Below are positions 51,513 through 59,703 of a stretch of DNA of 64,000 nucleotides, piece after piece. The position numbers and the translations under genes are program-made. Numbering within the stretch: position 1 is the stretch's first letter; every line of letters begins with the position of its first letter. The stretch lies in NCBI RefSeq assembly GCF_007970805.1, contig NZ_CP042433.1, forward strand, positions 434,001 through 498,000, given 5' to 3'. The notes below the pieces were generated by a model. It was given only the letters and a program-made list of their open reading frames with translations. It had not been told where the DNA came from and did no database searches. Source of the DNA: Flavisolibacter ginsenosidimutans (lineage in GTDB: Bacteria; Bacteroidota; Bacteroidia; Chitinophagales; Chitinophagaceae).

Positions 51513-51857
51513 GAAGCGAAGGTAAGTGGATTAAAGATTAGGCTGATAGCGAACAGACCTAAGTATTGGATAATAGCTTGCATTAATCTCAGTATTACTT
51601 GTTGTCTGCTTCCGATGCAGTGCGCCATAGTCGCGAAACACCGGTCTTTTGTGCAATGGACAAATCTTCAGTTAAGGCTTGTGCGATGATAACACGACCA
51701 AAAGATTTCCGGTGATGAAAAGGAATTGTCAGTCGCTGCAAGTTTCCAAAAGATAAAGAATTATACTCCTGCTAATCACCGTCAATCCTTTTAGTAACAG
51801 CAGTCATTGCCAAGAGATAAAGCCTTTGATAATTTCAATTTATTAATCTAAAAGGTT
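51513..51857. other. Intergenic region with no gene recognised
   Basis: It contains the minus-strand -7 box of the DUF721 gene (51517-51524) and, near 51800-51857, the AT-rich leader of the repeat lipoprotein. In the middle (about 51560-51780) I see no gene, repeat or stable hairpin. Confidence 0.5.
51517..51524 (-). promoter_or_regulatory. -7 box four nt before the DUF721 start
   Basis: On the minus strand TACCTTCG is followed by CTTC and then ATG. Confidence 0.42.
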
Positions 51858-53156
51858 ATGAAACGGTTTGCTGTTGTATTACTGCTTACGACGGTGTTTG
51901 CCTGCCGTAAGGACAATGAAAAGATTCCGGTTGATCTGGACTCCGATTTCAACCTGGTTTATGGCAGCACTGCAGGGGAGCAGGTATTTGCTGCTGCCCG
52001 AAGCGCAGACGGTGGTTATGTGCTGGCAGGAAGTATTAAAGGAGTAAGCGGCAATCCAGGAAATACCGACGCATGGGTGTTGAAACTGGACAGGCAAGGG
52101 AAGATGATATGGCAAAAATCATTCGGAGGATCAGACTACGAACTTGCCTTTTCCGCTGCCTCCACCTTGGATGGCGGATATATCATCGCTGGCTCTGCAA
52201 ATAGTAATGACGGCGACATCTCCGGTAATCACGGGAACAGTGATGCATGGGTAATAAAGATTGATAAAAATGGGAACAAAGAGTGGCAAAGCTTACTTGG
52301 AGGCTCTGCAAGTGATTTTGCCACTTCAGTTCTACCAACCTCTGATGGTGGCTATATAATGGCTGGACAAACAGCAAGTGCAAATGGAGATGTGAGTAAT
52401 AACCACGGAAGCACAGACGCTTGGGTGGTGAAACTTGACAGAAACGGAAAGAAACAATGGCAAAAAACATTTGGCGGAACAGGGATTGAAAAAGCGAATT
52501 CTATTATTGAAACTTCAGAGGGTGACTATATCATGACTGGCACGACCAACAGCAATGATGGCGATGTAACCGGTTACCATGTTGGTTGGGGTATGTGGGT
52601 TGGAAATTTCGACGGATGGGTGGTACGGCTAAGCAAAGATGGAAACCTTTTATGGAACAAAGCATTCGGGGGTAGTAATGCTGATCAGATCAATTCCATT
52701 GTTCAGAACATAGATAATAGCTACACCTTTGCGGGATTTACCAGGAGTAATGACTTTGATGTATTTGGCAACCACGGAGGTGAAGATGCATGGGTGGTTA
52801 ATATTGACAAAGAAGGTAAAATTCTATGGAGAAAGGTTCTCGGCGGATCGGGAGATGATTTGGCTGATTTTATTACATCTACACAGGATGGTGGTTATGT
52901 ACTAGCTGGTTTTACCTCAAGTAATAATGGTGATGTAAGCGGTAACCACGGTAGCGAAGACGCCTGGATGATAAAGTTGGATCAGGGCGGAAGCAAACAA
53001 TGGCAACGGACACTGGGTGGGTCAGGGAACGACATAGCCCGTGTCGTTATGCAGCGTGCCAACGGAAGTTTCGTAATGGTAGGTTCAAGCGGTAGTAACG
53101 ATGGCGATGTCAACGCTGCTGGAGGTGCCTGGATCGTTACAATTAAAGATCACTAA
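51858..53156 (+). CDS. Seven-repeat lipoprotein (probable beta-propeller)
   Basis: A 432-residue lipoprotein (signal ending VFAC, Cys16). The mature chain is seven repeats of about 58 residues. Each reads roughly GGS-x-D-x-A-S, then SDGGYIMAG, SNDGDVSGNHG, TDAWVVKLD, NGKKQWQKTF. Repeat 4 has an insertion of about seven residues (HVGWGMW region). Seven equal units fit a seven-bladed propeller. Asp/Asn-rich loops (SNDGDV) may bind calcium. It is monocistronic. Proteins of this type are common in Bacteroidota; the ligand is unknown. Confidence 0.8.
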   Translation: MKRFAVVLLLTTVFACRKDNEKIPVDLDSDFNLVYGSTAGEQVFAAARSADGGYVLAGSIKGVSGNPGNTDAWVLKLDRQGKMIWQKSFGGSDYELAFSAASTLDGGYIIAGSANSNDGDISGNHGNSDAWVIKIDKNGNKEWQSLLGGSASDFATSVLPTSDGGYIMAGQTASANGDVSNNHGSTDAWVVKLDRNGKKQWQKTFGGTGIEKANSIIETSEGDYIMTGTTNSNDGDVTGYHVGWGMWVGNFDGWVVRLSKDGNLLWNKAFGGSNADQINSIVQNIDNSYTFAGFTRSNDFDVFGNHGGEDAWVVNIDKEGKILWRKVLGGSGDDLADFITSTQDGGYVLAGFTSSNNGDVSGNHGSEDAWMIKLDQGGSKQWQRTLGGSGNDIARVVMQRANGSFVMVGSSGSNDGDVNAAGGAWIVTIKDH

Positions 53157-53547
53157 TCATTGAATTGAAATAAATACTACTTATGGTTAAAAAGGCATAA
53201 TTAAGAGAAATATTTTAGAATTTAGGTCAAAGGTAAAATGGTTGCAGCGTTGCCGGTCGAACTGTACTCATTAAATGCAGCATGTTCAAAGTAATACACT
53301 GTTTGGCTTGATTTCAAATTGGAGCAAGAATTTGCGCAATGGGTTTTTTTGTCGTGTCGGCCTTTTGCTTGTAGATTAACCGCTATTGTAACAAGTAAAA
53401 AAGGAATGGAAAACTAGCTTTAGTCTTCACATTTTTTGATGGCTGTTCGTTTGCGCCTAATACGTAAATATATAACGCCTTATCGTTGACCGCGAAAAAA
53501 GCTAACTCCCATTTCAACCTTTAATCTTCGCCCAAACCAATTGCTGC
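53157..53547. other. Intergenic region with a decayed small gene
   Basis: The only structure I find in this 390-nt gap is the frameshifted small secreted-protein gene on the minus strand at 53222-53430, listed separately. Confidence 0.5.
53222..53430 (-). pseudogene. Small secreted protein gene interrupted at a T6 run
   Basis: Reading from GTG 53430 gives VKTKASFPFLFYLLQ and then a stop. If the run of six T residues at about 53399-53404 (minus strand) were seven, the frame would continue FLLVTIAVNLQA, a normal signal peptide, then KGRHDKKTHCANSCSNLKSS, QTVYYFEHAAFNEYSSTGN and AATILPLT, ending at TAA 53222. That makes 69 residues. The region is 209 nt, one short of a multiple of three. It could be a phase-variable gene, a recent pseudogene or a sequencing error. 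The two Cys suggest a disulfide. Confidence 0.5.
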
Positions 53548-55455
53548 TTACATCCGCTCCGGCACGCGTATTCCCAACAGTCCCATTCCTTCTTTAATCA
53601 CGTTTGCTGTTAATCCGCAAAGTTGCAAGCGCAAGGCTTTCTTTTCTTCGCTTTCGGCTTTTAATACCGAGTGTACCGTGTAAAAAGAATTGAAAGTTTT
53701 TGCCACGCTGTAAACGTAATTGGCAATGGCCGAAGGATTGTGTTCGTTCGCGGCCTGCTGCACCACTTCACCAAACTGTTCCAGCACCACCAATAATTCT
53801 TTTTCCAACTTCTCCAGTTGCCGATTGCCGATTGCCGATTGCTGATTGCCATCTTCTGCTTTTCGCAAAATAGACTTTAGCCTTGCGTGTGTGTATTGAA
53901 TGAACGGCCCGGTGAAACCCTGGAAGTCTATGCTTTCCTCCGGGTTAAAAACCATGCGCTTTTTCGGGTCCACTTTCAGCAGGAAAAACTTTAAAGCACC
54001 AAGGGCAACGGTTTCGTAAAGCTCTTTCAGTTCGCTTTCGCTAAAGTCGGCGATGTTGCTTTTTTCGGCCGTTACTTTCTTTGATTGCTCCACCATTTCG
54101 TCAATCAAATCATCGGCATCCACCACCGTTCCTTCACGGCTTTTCATGCGGCCGCTCGGAAGTTCCACCATGCCGTAACTCAGGTGATAGATTCCATCGG
54201 CATAAGGCTTGCCAAGCTTTTTTAAAATGAGCTGCAACACCTTCATGTGATAGTTCTGCTCGTCAGCAATCACGTAAAAGCTTTGGTCGTAGGGAAATTC
54301 TTTGTACTTCTCATCGGCAAGGCCAATGTCCTGCGTAATGTAAACAGACGTGCCGTCTCTCCGTAAGACCAATTTTTCGTCCAGGCCTTCGTCCGTTAAA
54401 TCAATCCACACGCTGCCGTCGTCTTTGCGGAATAAAACGCCTTTGGCAAGACCTTCTTCCACAAACTGTTTTCCCAGCAAATAGGTTTCGCTTTCGTAAT
54501 AGGTTTTGTCAAAGTCGGAACCGATGCGTTTATAGGTTTGGTCAAAGCCTTCGTAAACCCAGCCGTTCATCTTCTTCCAGAGTTCAATCACTTCGGGTTT
54601 GCCCGCTTCCCAGTCGCGCAACATTTCCTGCGCCCGTTTCATAATCGGCGTATTAGCGCGAATAATTTCTTTCACATCATCGCCAATCTTCTTCAGCTTT
54701 TCTTTGTCCTTGTCCGTGGTTCCCGGAACGGCGCTGCCCAATTCTTTTAGCTCAACCAGTTTTTGTTTGTCTGTTTCCGAAAAAGCCGCATAATCGTTTG
54801 CCTCTACTTTATCGGCTAATTCGCTTGCTTCTTTCTTTATTTGGCTCTCGCATTTTACGTAATAATCACCCACAAAATGATCGCCTTTGATGCCGGTGCT
54901 TTGCGGCGTTTCGCCGTTACCGAAAAGTTCCCAGGCAATCATGCTTTTGCAAATGTGAATGCCGCGGTCGTTCACAATGCAGCTTTTCATCACTTCGTTG
55001 CCGGTTGCTTTTAAAATTTCGGCAACGCTCCAGCCCAAAAAATTGTTCCGCAGGTGACCGAGGTGAAGAGGCTTGTTGGTGTTGGGAGAGGAGTACTCTA
55101 CCATGATTTTTTTTCCGGCGGAGGTTGAATCAACAAGCTTGTCTTTTGAAAGTTTTTCGCTTAAATATTTTACGAAATAGTTGTCCGAAACGGTAAGGTT
55201 TAAGAAGCCCTTGATGACGTTGAACGAGGTGAACAAAGCATTGTTGGCCGCAAGCAAATGTTCGCCCAAATCTTTTCCCAGTTGTTCCGGCGCCTTGCGC
55301 AACTGTTTTACCAGCGTGAACAAAACCAGGGTGTAATCTCCTTCAAATTCGGCCTTGGTTTGGTTGATGGTGATGTCGTTCGCGGAAACGTCAACGCCGT
55401 ACAATTCTTTTATGCTTTTTGCTGCTGCATCCTTTATCGTTGCGGCCAAACTCAT
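53548..55455 (-). CDS. argS: Arginine-tRNA ligase
   Basis: A 635-residue class I aminoacyl-tRNA synthetase that charges tRNA-Arg. The N-terminal additional domain precedes the HIGH-type motif HLGH in NTNKPLHLGHLRNNFLG (about residue 136). The KMSKS-equivalent loop is MKSREGTVV (about 415). The DALR anticodon-binding domain closes the protein. Codons for residues near 535-545 are repeat-derived (see findings) and form a short hydrophilic insert before LEKLEKELLVVLEQ. Length is within the family range. Confidence 0.96.
   Translation of the reverse strand: MSLAATIKDAAAKSIKELYGVDVSANDITINQTKAEFEGDYTLVLFTLVKQLRKAPEQLGKDLGEHLLAANNALFTSFNVIKGFLNLTVSDNYFVKYLSEKLSKDKLVDSTSAGKKIMVEYSSPNTNKPLHLGHLRNNFLGWSVAEILKATGNEVMKSCIVNDRGIHICKSMIAWELFGNGETPQSTGIKGDHFVGDYYVKCESQIKKEASELADKVEANDYAAFSETDKQKLVELKELGSAVPGTTDKDKEKLKKIGDDVKEIIRANTPIMKRAQEMLRDWEAGKPEVIELWKKMNGWVYEGFDQTYKRIGSDFDKTYYESETYLLGKQFVEEGLAKGVLFRKDDGSVWIDLTDEGLDEKLVLRRDGTSVYITQDIGLADEKYKEFPYDQSFYVIADEQNYHMKVLQLILKKLGKPYADGIYHLSYGMVELPSGRMKSREGTVVDADDLIDEMVEQSKKVTAEKSNIADFSESELKELYETVALGALKFFLLKVDPKKRMVFNPEESIDFQGFTGPFIQYTHARLKSILRKAEDGNQQSAIGNRQLEKLEKELLVVLEQFGEVVQQAANEHNPSAIANYVYSVAKTFNSFYTVHSVLKAESEEKKALRLQLCGLTANVIKEGMGLLGIRVPERM
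53821..53850 (-). repeat. Phrase repeat inside argS
   Basis: On the minus strand the coding sequence reads GGCAATCAGCAATCGGCAAT and then CGGCAATCGGCAA: tandem near-copies of the word GCAATCGG, in frame, encoding NQQSAIGNRQ. Confidence 0.7.
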
Positions 55456-55552
55456 GTCGTGTAAAATTTGGGCGCAATTTAGGCAAACCTTTTTAGCCTC
55501 CTTTTTAACCTCTCTTAACGAAATACAAAGCCATTGTTAGCAAAGAGCGGGG

Positions 55553-55560
55553 TAAATTTG
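55553..55560 (+). promoter_or_regulatory. -7 box seven nt before the GtrA-like gene
   Basis: TAAATTTG, an exact consensus match, with TTG at 55534 as a possible -33 element. The ATG is at 55568. Confidence 0.5.
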
Positions 55561-55567
55561 TGTCTTC

Positions 55568-56122
55568 ATGCGTAAGATTCACAACAACGTAAGAAAAACC
55601 ATTTTTTCCGTGCTGGACATTTTCTATCCAATGTTCCGGCGGTTCATGCCTTTGCAAACCTATCATTATGCGGCCTGTGGCGGCAGCAATACTTTGTTCA
55701 ACATTTTTCTCTATCACATCTTTTTCAACTACGTACTCCACAAGCAGGTTTTGCACCTCGGCTTTATTGCTTTCACGCCTTACGTGGCAGCTTTCATCCT
55801 GGCCTTTTTTATTACGTTTCCCATTGGGTTTTACCTGAGTATGTACGTGGTGTTTCAAGGCTCTTACCTGCGCCGCAGAATTCAACTGGTGCGTTATTTA
55901 ATGGTGGCGCTGGCTTGTGTGGGGCTAAACTATATCCTGCTGAAATTTTTTATCGAAACATTGGGCTGGCACCAGCACCCGACGCTCGCCTTGATGGCGA
56001 CGGCGGTAATTGTTGTAGTCTTCAGCTATGTTTCACAGCGCTTCTTTTCTTTTCGTACGGCAAAGCCCACGGTTCTCAACCAATCGGAAGCCTCAGTGCT
56101 TGAAGGACAAATCAATCTCTGA
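55568..56122 (+). CDS. GtrA-like membrane protein
   Basis: A 184-residue protein with four membrane segments (about 40-60, 70-95, 112-133, 143-163) and the GtrA-type end FSYVSQRFFSFR. Members move lipid-linked sugars or are accessory to surface-glycan synthesis. YHYAACGGSNTLFNIFLYH is the typical first segment. It is divergent from argS. Its last 30 nt overlap the end of the convergent DUF4403 gene. No glycosyltransferase is directly adjacent. Confidence 0.83.
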   Translation: MRKIHNNVRKTIFSVLDIFYPMFRRFMPLQTYHYAACGGSNTLFNIFLYHIFFNYVLHKQVLHLGFIAFTPYVAAFILAFFITFPIGFYLSMYVVFQGSYLRRRIQLVRYLMVALACVGLNYILLKFFIETLGWHQHPTLALMATAVIVVVFSYVSQRFFSFRTAKPTVLNQSEASVLEGQINL

Positions 56123-57499
56123 TACTTGCACGCTTAGTTTCCCACTGCATGCGGTTTTAATTAAGATGTGTTGCGGCAGCGGTTGCACGCTCACGACTTT
56201 CAGTTCGTTCACGTTGCCTATGCCTTTAATGCCCTTCGTCCATTCTTTGTTTAGATAAGTGTTGAGCGATGCTTTGGCCGTTTCAAAATAGGAGGTCAAG
56301 TCAATCTTGGTGTTCTTTTTTAGTTCCGATTCAATCTTTCCCGAAAAAAGCCATTTGGCCGTTTTCAACAAAAGGTTTTTGGTTTGCAGGTCATAATCCA
56401 GGTCCTGCACTTCAATGGTTTTTGTGGCCGCATTGTAAACGGGATTGCCGGTAAAAAAAGCCGTGCCGTTAAACGAACCGGTAAAGTCCACTTTAATCAA
56501 CATGCGTCCTTCGGGACTGGCCGCCACCGTCACTTCTTTCACCACGATGTGTTTGGCAAACATTCCTTCCGATAAATCGAAGCGCTTGCCCGCCATGTAG
56601 CCGTTCACCACGCGGCTCAACGAATCGTATTGCAGGGCCGCATCCAGGTAAACAGAGAAGCCGCCCGGTGTGGAAACCGTTGAGAGATTCGGAACCAGCG
56701 ACGTTGGTTCAACCGTCTTTGCAAAGGTTATGGCCGGCGACGCGGTGATGCCGATGTTGATGTTGAGCAAATCATTTTGAGCGTTGATGCTGTTCATGCG
56801 CAAAGCTTTGGGGTGAAGCGAAAAATAACCGATGCCTGGAACCGTGTAGGTTTCGTTCAGCATGTTCCATGCCTGTTGCATATAAGGCCGCAGGGCCATG
56901 TTGCCGAAAGAATCCTGCATCGCTTTTCGCGAAGCGTCCAATTCGGTTTTCAGTCCGTCGAGCACCTGTTTGGTTACGTCTTGTCCCCAAAAGCAAACCT
57001 CGCATTTGCCTTTGGCAACGGGTTCGGTTCGGGTAATTCGTGTTTGCAAAAAATAATCCGGCGTTAAGGCAAAGGATGAGATGAAGCCCACATCCACGCG
57101 GCGTTCGCCTTCATCGAAACCGCATTTGCAAGCCGGCGACCAAGGTGATAAAACCGTGCCGCCCGAAGAACACAACCGCGTAGAACCCACGATTTGATAA
57201 TAGCCCGTAAAGCCAAGATTCATCAGCAAACCTTTCATGGTCATGCGCAACAGCGAGCGGCGGAAACGGTATTTGTACCGCGTGCCGCAGTCGGACTGTA
57301 CCCAATCATCCGGGTAACGGGGCGACGTGAAAACCGTATCCACGTTGCGTTCGGCCATGGCGAAAATGGGTTTCAAATTAATCTGGATCGGAATGTCAAT
57401 GTTCGACTCGGGCAGCGTGTCGGTTGTGTTCGTGATTGTTTGGGCCGAAAGGCTTATTGTAAAGAGAAAGCAGAAAGTTGGTGCAAAAAAGAATTTCAT
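56093..57499 (-). CDS. DUF4403 family secreted protein
   Basis: A 468-residue exported protein with signal MKFFFAPTFCFLFTISLSAQ. It has a pattern of two large alpha/beta domains (SNIDIPIQINLKPIFAMAER near the start, GYFSLHPKALRMNSINAQND in the middle, YDLQTKNLLLKTAKWLFSG later) that I associate with DUF4403. Cysteines at 82-150 (CSSGG, CKCGF, CEVCFWG) may form disulfides. The family resembles lipid- or hydrophobe-binding tubular proteins, but no function is proven. The start is set by the signal peptide. It overlaps the GtrA-like gene by 30 nt at the 3' end. Confidence 0.72.
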   Translation of the reverse strand: MKFFFAPTFCFLFTISLSAQTITNTTDTLPESNIDIPIQINLKPIFAMAERNVDTVFTSPRYPDDWVQSDCGTRYKYRFRRSLLRMTMKGLLMNLGFTGYYQIVGSTRLCSSGGTVLSPWSPACKCGFDEGERRVDVGFISSFALTPDYFLQTRITRTEPVAKGKCEVCFWGQDVTKQVLDGLKTELDASRKAMQDSFGNMALRPYMQQAWNMLNETYTVPGIGYFSLHPKALRMNSINAQNDLLNINIGITASPAITFAKTVEPTSLVPNLSTVSTPGGFSVYLDAALQYDSLSRVVNGYMAGKRFDLSEGMFAKHIVVKEVTVAASPEGRMLIKVDFTGSFNGTAFFTGNPVYNAATKTIEVQDLDYDLQTKNLLLKTAKWLFSGKIESELKKNTKIDLTSYFETAKASLNTYLNKEWTKGIKGIGNVNELKVVSVQPLPQHILIKTACSGKLSVQVSEIDLSFKH

Positions 57500-57583
57500 T
57501 GGCAATATATGTTGAGATATAAACGAGAACAAGGGAATTTGATTGTGGCCATTCCACCGGGAAGGCCGGGGAGATGGGCCGCT

Positions 57584-58240
57584 CTACCGGTTCGACGGGT
57601 TCTTCCAGCCTTTACCCAATCGTTCAAGCGATTCTTTCACTCTTGTTTGCCTCGTCTCCTCGCGTTTCGCTGAAACAATCCACTCAACGTATTCTTTTTT
57701 ATTGCTGAAGGAAAGCGTGTTAAAAAAGGTTTTTTCTTTTTCCGTTTTGTCGAGAAGTTTTGAAAAATCTTCGGGAAGGTAAACTGTTTTTGTGGCGGCA
57801 TCAAGGTAATTGAAAACGGCCCGCTCTTTTGGTTTTGTCTCTTTCTTTTTATCGGCTTCGGTTTTGGTGCGCATTCCAAACACAGACCATGTTTCATTGA
57901 AAGAAACAAGGCTGATCCATTGCAGTTCCTCGTGCCTCAACAAAGCCTCCCAGCCTTTATCACGGGTTAAATCCGTTTGCATTTTCGACGAGCTTTTCGG
58001 GTAGTAAATCCAGCAAACGACACCTTCTTTCAAAAGCGCAACGATGTTTTCCACTTCTTCTTCCACCTGCGCCTTGTCTTTCACAAACCAGTGAATTTGG
58101 TTGTAGGTTTTAGTCTTGCCGGAAAGTTTTACGTCTTTGGGCAGTTCGCCCAACGCTGTTTTAAAATCGGAAGGGGCGTGAACGGTAAGCAGGGTGTAGC
58201 CTTCTTTAATTTTTAATTTTTGTGCGGTGGAAGACGGCAT
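57584..58240 (-). CDS. YdeI/OmpD-associated (OmdA)-type protein with an extra N-terminal domain
   Basis: A 218-residue protein. The C-terminal 90 residues (AVFNYLDAATKTVYLPEDFS, NTLSFSNKKEYVEWIVSAKR, ETRQTRVKESLERLGKG) match the OmdA/YdeI family linked to bacteriocin resistance. The first 120 residues (KLKIKEGYTLLTVHAPSDFK, IHWFVKDKAQVEEEVENIVA, WIYYPKSSSKMQTDLTRDKG) resemble DUF3052-type domains. This arrangement is a fusion. Start ATG 58240. Monocistronic. Confidence 0.75.
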   Translation of the reverse strand: MPSSTAQKLKIKEGYTLLTVHAPSDFKTALGELPKDVKLSGKTKTYNQIHWFVKDKAQVEEEVENIVALLKEGVVCWIYYPKSSSKMQTDLTRDKGWEALLRHEELQWISLVSFNETWSVFGMRTKTEADKKKETKPKERAVFNYLDAATKTVYLPEDFSKLLDKTEKEKTFFNTLSFSNKKEYVEWIVSAKREETRQTRVKESLERLGKGWKNPSNR

Positions 58241-58246
58241 AAACAA

Positions 58247-58478
58247 CGGGGTTTGGAATTTTGAAAATAAGAAGCTTTGCTTTTGATTAATAATTTTTAT
58301 GAGCCAGAAGTTCGTCTATCCATTAAGCTTTACTTGCGTCGCACTCTTCAACGCTTAGTTCGCTGTTGGGCAAAAGCGAAACCTTTTTATAAAAATTTCT
58401 CGGGAATTAAGTTTCTCTTAGCATATTCAAAAAAATAAAACCTTGCATTTTTGCTTTATACGAAAACAATTTCGCCTG
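58247..58478. repeat. Intergenic region with an inverted copy of a dispersed 17-bp word
   Basis: The word TTGCGTCGCACTCTTCA (58334-58350) is the inverse of 4234-4250. It is followed by TAGTTCGCTGTTGGGC. The rest is AT-rich leader for the M23 peptidase gene. No gene is seen. Confidence 0.5.
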
Positions 58479-59042
58479 ATGAAAAATCAATCCTTCGTTT
58501 TTGCCCTTCTTGCTTTGGCCCTTGTTTCGTTTTCGTTTACCAAAAAGCCGGTTCACAGAACGCACAAGAAAAAAACAACAGTCAGCCGCTCCCTGGACTT
58601 TCCGGTGGCGGGCATGAAAAGCAACATTGGGGGCTTTTGGGGCGATAGCCGCGACGGCGGCGAACGCAAGCACAAAGGCATTGACATCTTTGCAAAAAAA
58701 GGAACGCCGGTAGTGGCCGTGAGCGACGGCCGGATTGTGAAAGAGGCGCACACGCCCATCGGTGGAAAAACCATCTGGCTCAAGCCCACCAATTATTCGT
58801 GGACGGCTTACTATGCGCACCTGGATAGACAACTGGTAAAGCCGGGGCAGCGTGTGCGAAAAGGACAGGTGCTTGGCACTGTTGGCAACACGGGCAATGC
58901 ACGCACCACCCCGTCACATTTGCACTTTGGCATTCGTCCGGGAAAAGGCTGGGTAAATCCTTTGCCTTATGTAAAACATTCGCCCAAAGTGGCCGCAAAG
59001 GTTTCAAAGGTGAAGGCACAAAGGAAAAGACACCGGAAATAA
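58479..59042 (+). CDS. M23/LytM-type peptidoglycan peptidase
   Basis: A 187-residue exported metallopeptidase. A signal or anchor segment covers residues 4-20, then a basic linker (KKPVHRTHKKKTT). The zinc ligands are visible in HKGIDIFA (HxxxD) and SHLHFGIRPG (HxH), and the fold motif LGTVGNTGNARTTPSHLH is intact, so the domain is probably catalytic. It should cut cell-wall cross-bridges. A basic Lys/Arg tail (KVKAQRKRHRK) may bind the envelope. Followed by a very strong hairpin terminator. Confidence 0.9.
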   Translation: MKNQSFVFALLALALVSFSFTKKPVHRTHKKKTTVSRSLDFPVAGMKSNIGGFWGDSRDGGERKHKGIDIFAKKGTPVVAVSDGRIVKEAHTPIGGKTIWLKPTNYSWTAYYAHLDRQLVKPGQRVRKGQVLGTVGNTGNARTTPSHLHFGIRPGKGWVNPLPYVKHSPKVAAKVSKVKAQRKRHRK

Positions 59043-59057
59043 GCAAAGATTGAAATA

Positions 59058-59095
59058 AGAAGACGGCCTGCGTTTGCAAACGCAGGCCGTCTTCT
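59058..59095. terminator. Long bidirectional terminator, 38-nt perfect palindrome
   Basis: The arm AGAAGACGGCCTGCGTTTG and its exact inverse meet at 59076/59077. Convergent genes end on both sides (59042 and 59165). Confidence 0.75.
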
Positions 59096-59164
59096 ATTAT
59101 TGAAAGAGTACAACGAAGAATAAAAATTTGTGGCAGCGAGGGCCGCGAAAAATTATAGACCCGG

Positions 59165-59551
59165 TTATTGCACTTTGAAATTAATAGTGATCAACGTTGA
59201 ATCCTTGCAGGGACGGGATTGCCCGTGGTTGCCTTCGGTAACCGAAATAACCACCTGCTGCGTGGTTGGGTTTTTTACATCAGCAATGGCTGAAAAATGA
59301 TAGACTGCGGAAAAGCCGCTTCCGGTGTTGATGATTTCACTGGTGGTGTAATTGGCCGCTTGCGTTTTGATGGCAGCCACGTCATCGGCATCGCCGTAAG
59401 TTTTTAAGTCAAGCACGTACTGCGTACCGGAAGCGATGGTGGTATCAATGGTAACCGAACGCGAACCGTGGTAGCCGTGATCGCCTTGTTTGGAACAGGA
59501 AAGCAAAGCGACAGCGGAAACAAGAGCACTGAAGAATAAAAATCGTTTCAT
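59165..59551 (-). CDS. Small lipoprotein of unknown function
   Basis: A 128-residue lipoprotein: signal MKRFLFFSALVSAVALLSC (Cys19), then KQGDHGYHGSRSVTIDTTIA. The mature part looks like a single beta-sandwich domain (YVLDLKTYGDADDV, FSAVYHFSAIADVK, QQVVISVTEGNHGQSRP). It resembles short secreted beta proteins of Bacteroidota. I assign no function. It ends at the palindromic terminator. Its start is 153 nt from the end of the hcp-like gene upstream on the same strand. Confidence 0.6.
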   Translation of the reverse strand: MKRFLFFSALVSAVALLSCSKQGDHGYHGSRSVTIDTTIASGTQYVLDLKTYGDADDVAAIKTQAANYTTSEIINTGSGFSAVYHFSAIADVKNPTTQQVVISVTEGNHGQSRPCKDSTLITINFKVQ

Positions 59552-59703
59552 AAAATAGACTTTGTTTTCGGGCAGAGATGCGGCCGCTGAAACAAGGGTT
59601 GGGTGAAAGCGAAAAAAAACTGAATGGCATAGGATGATTGGCCGGGTTGCAGTGCAGGCCAGCAGTTTAAGATGGGAGAATATTGCGGCGGAGACGCAAA
59701 AAA

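Noticed and set aside
52000..53150. Periodic DNA in the seven-repeat lipoprotein gene as a tandem or CRISPR-like repeat
   Set aside because: Period is about 174 nt and in frame, explained by the protein repeats.
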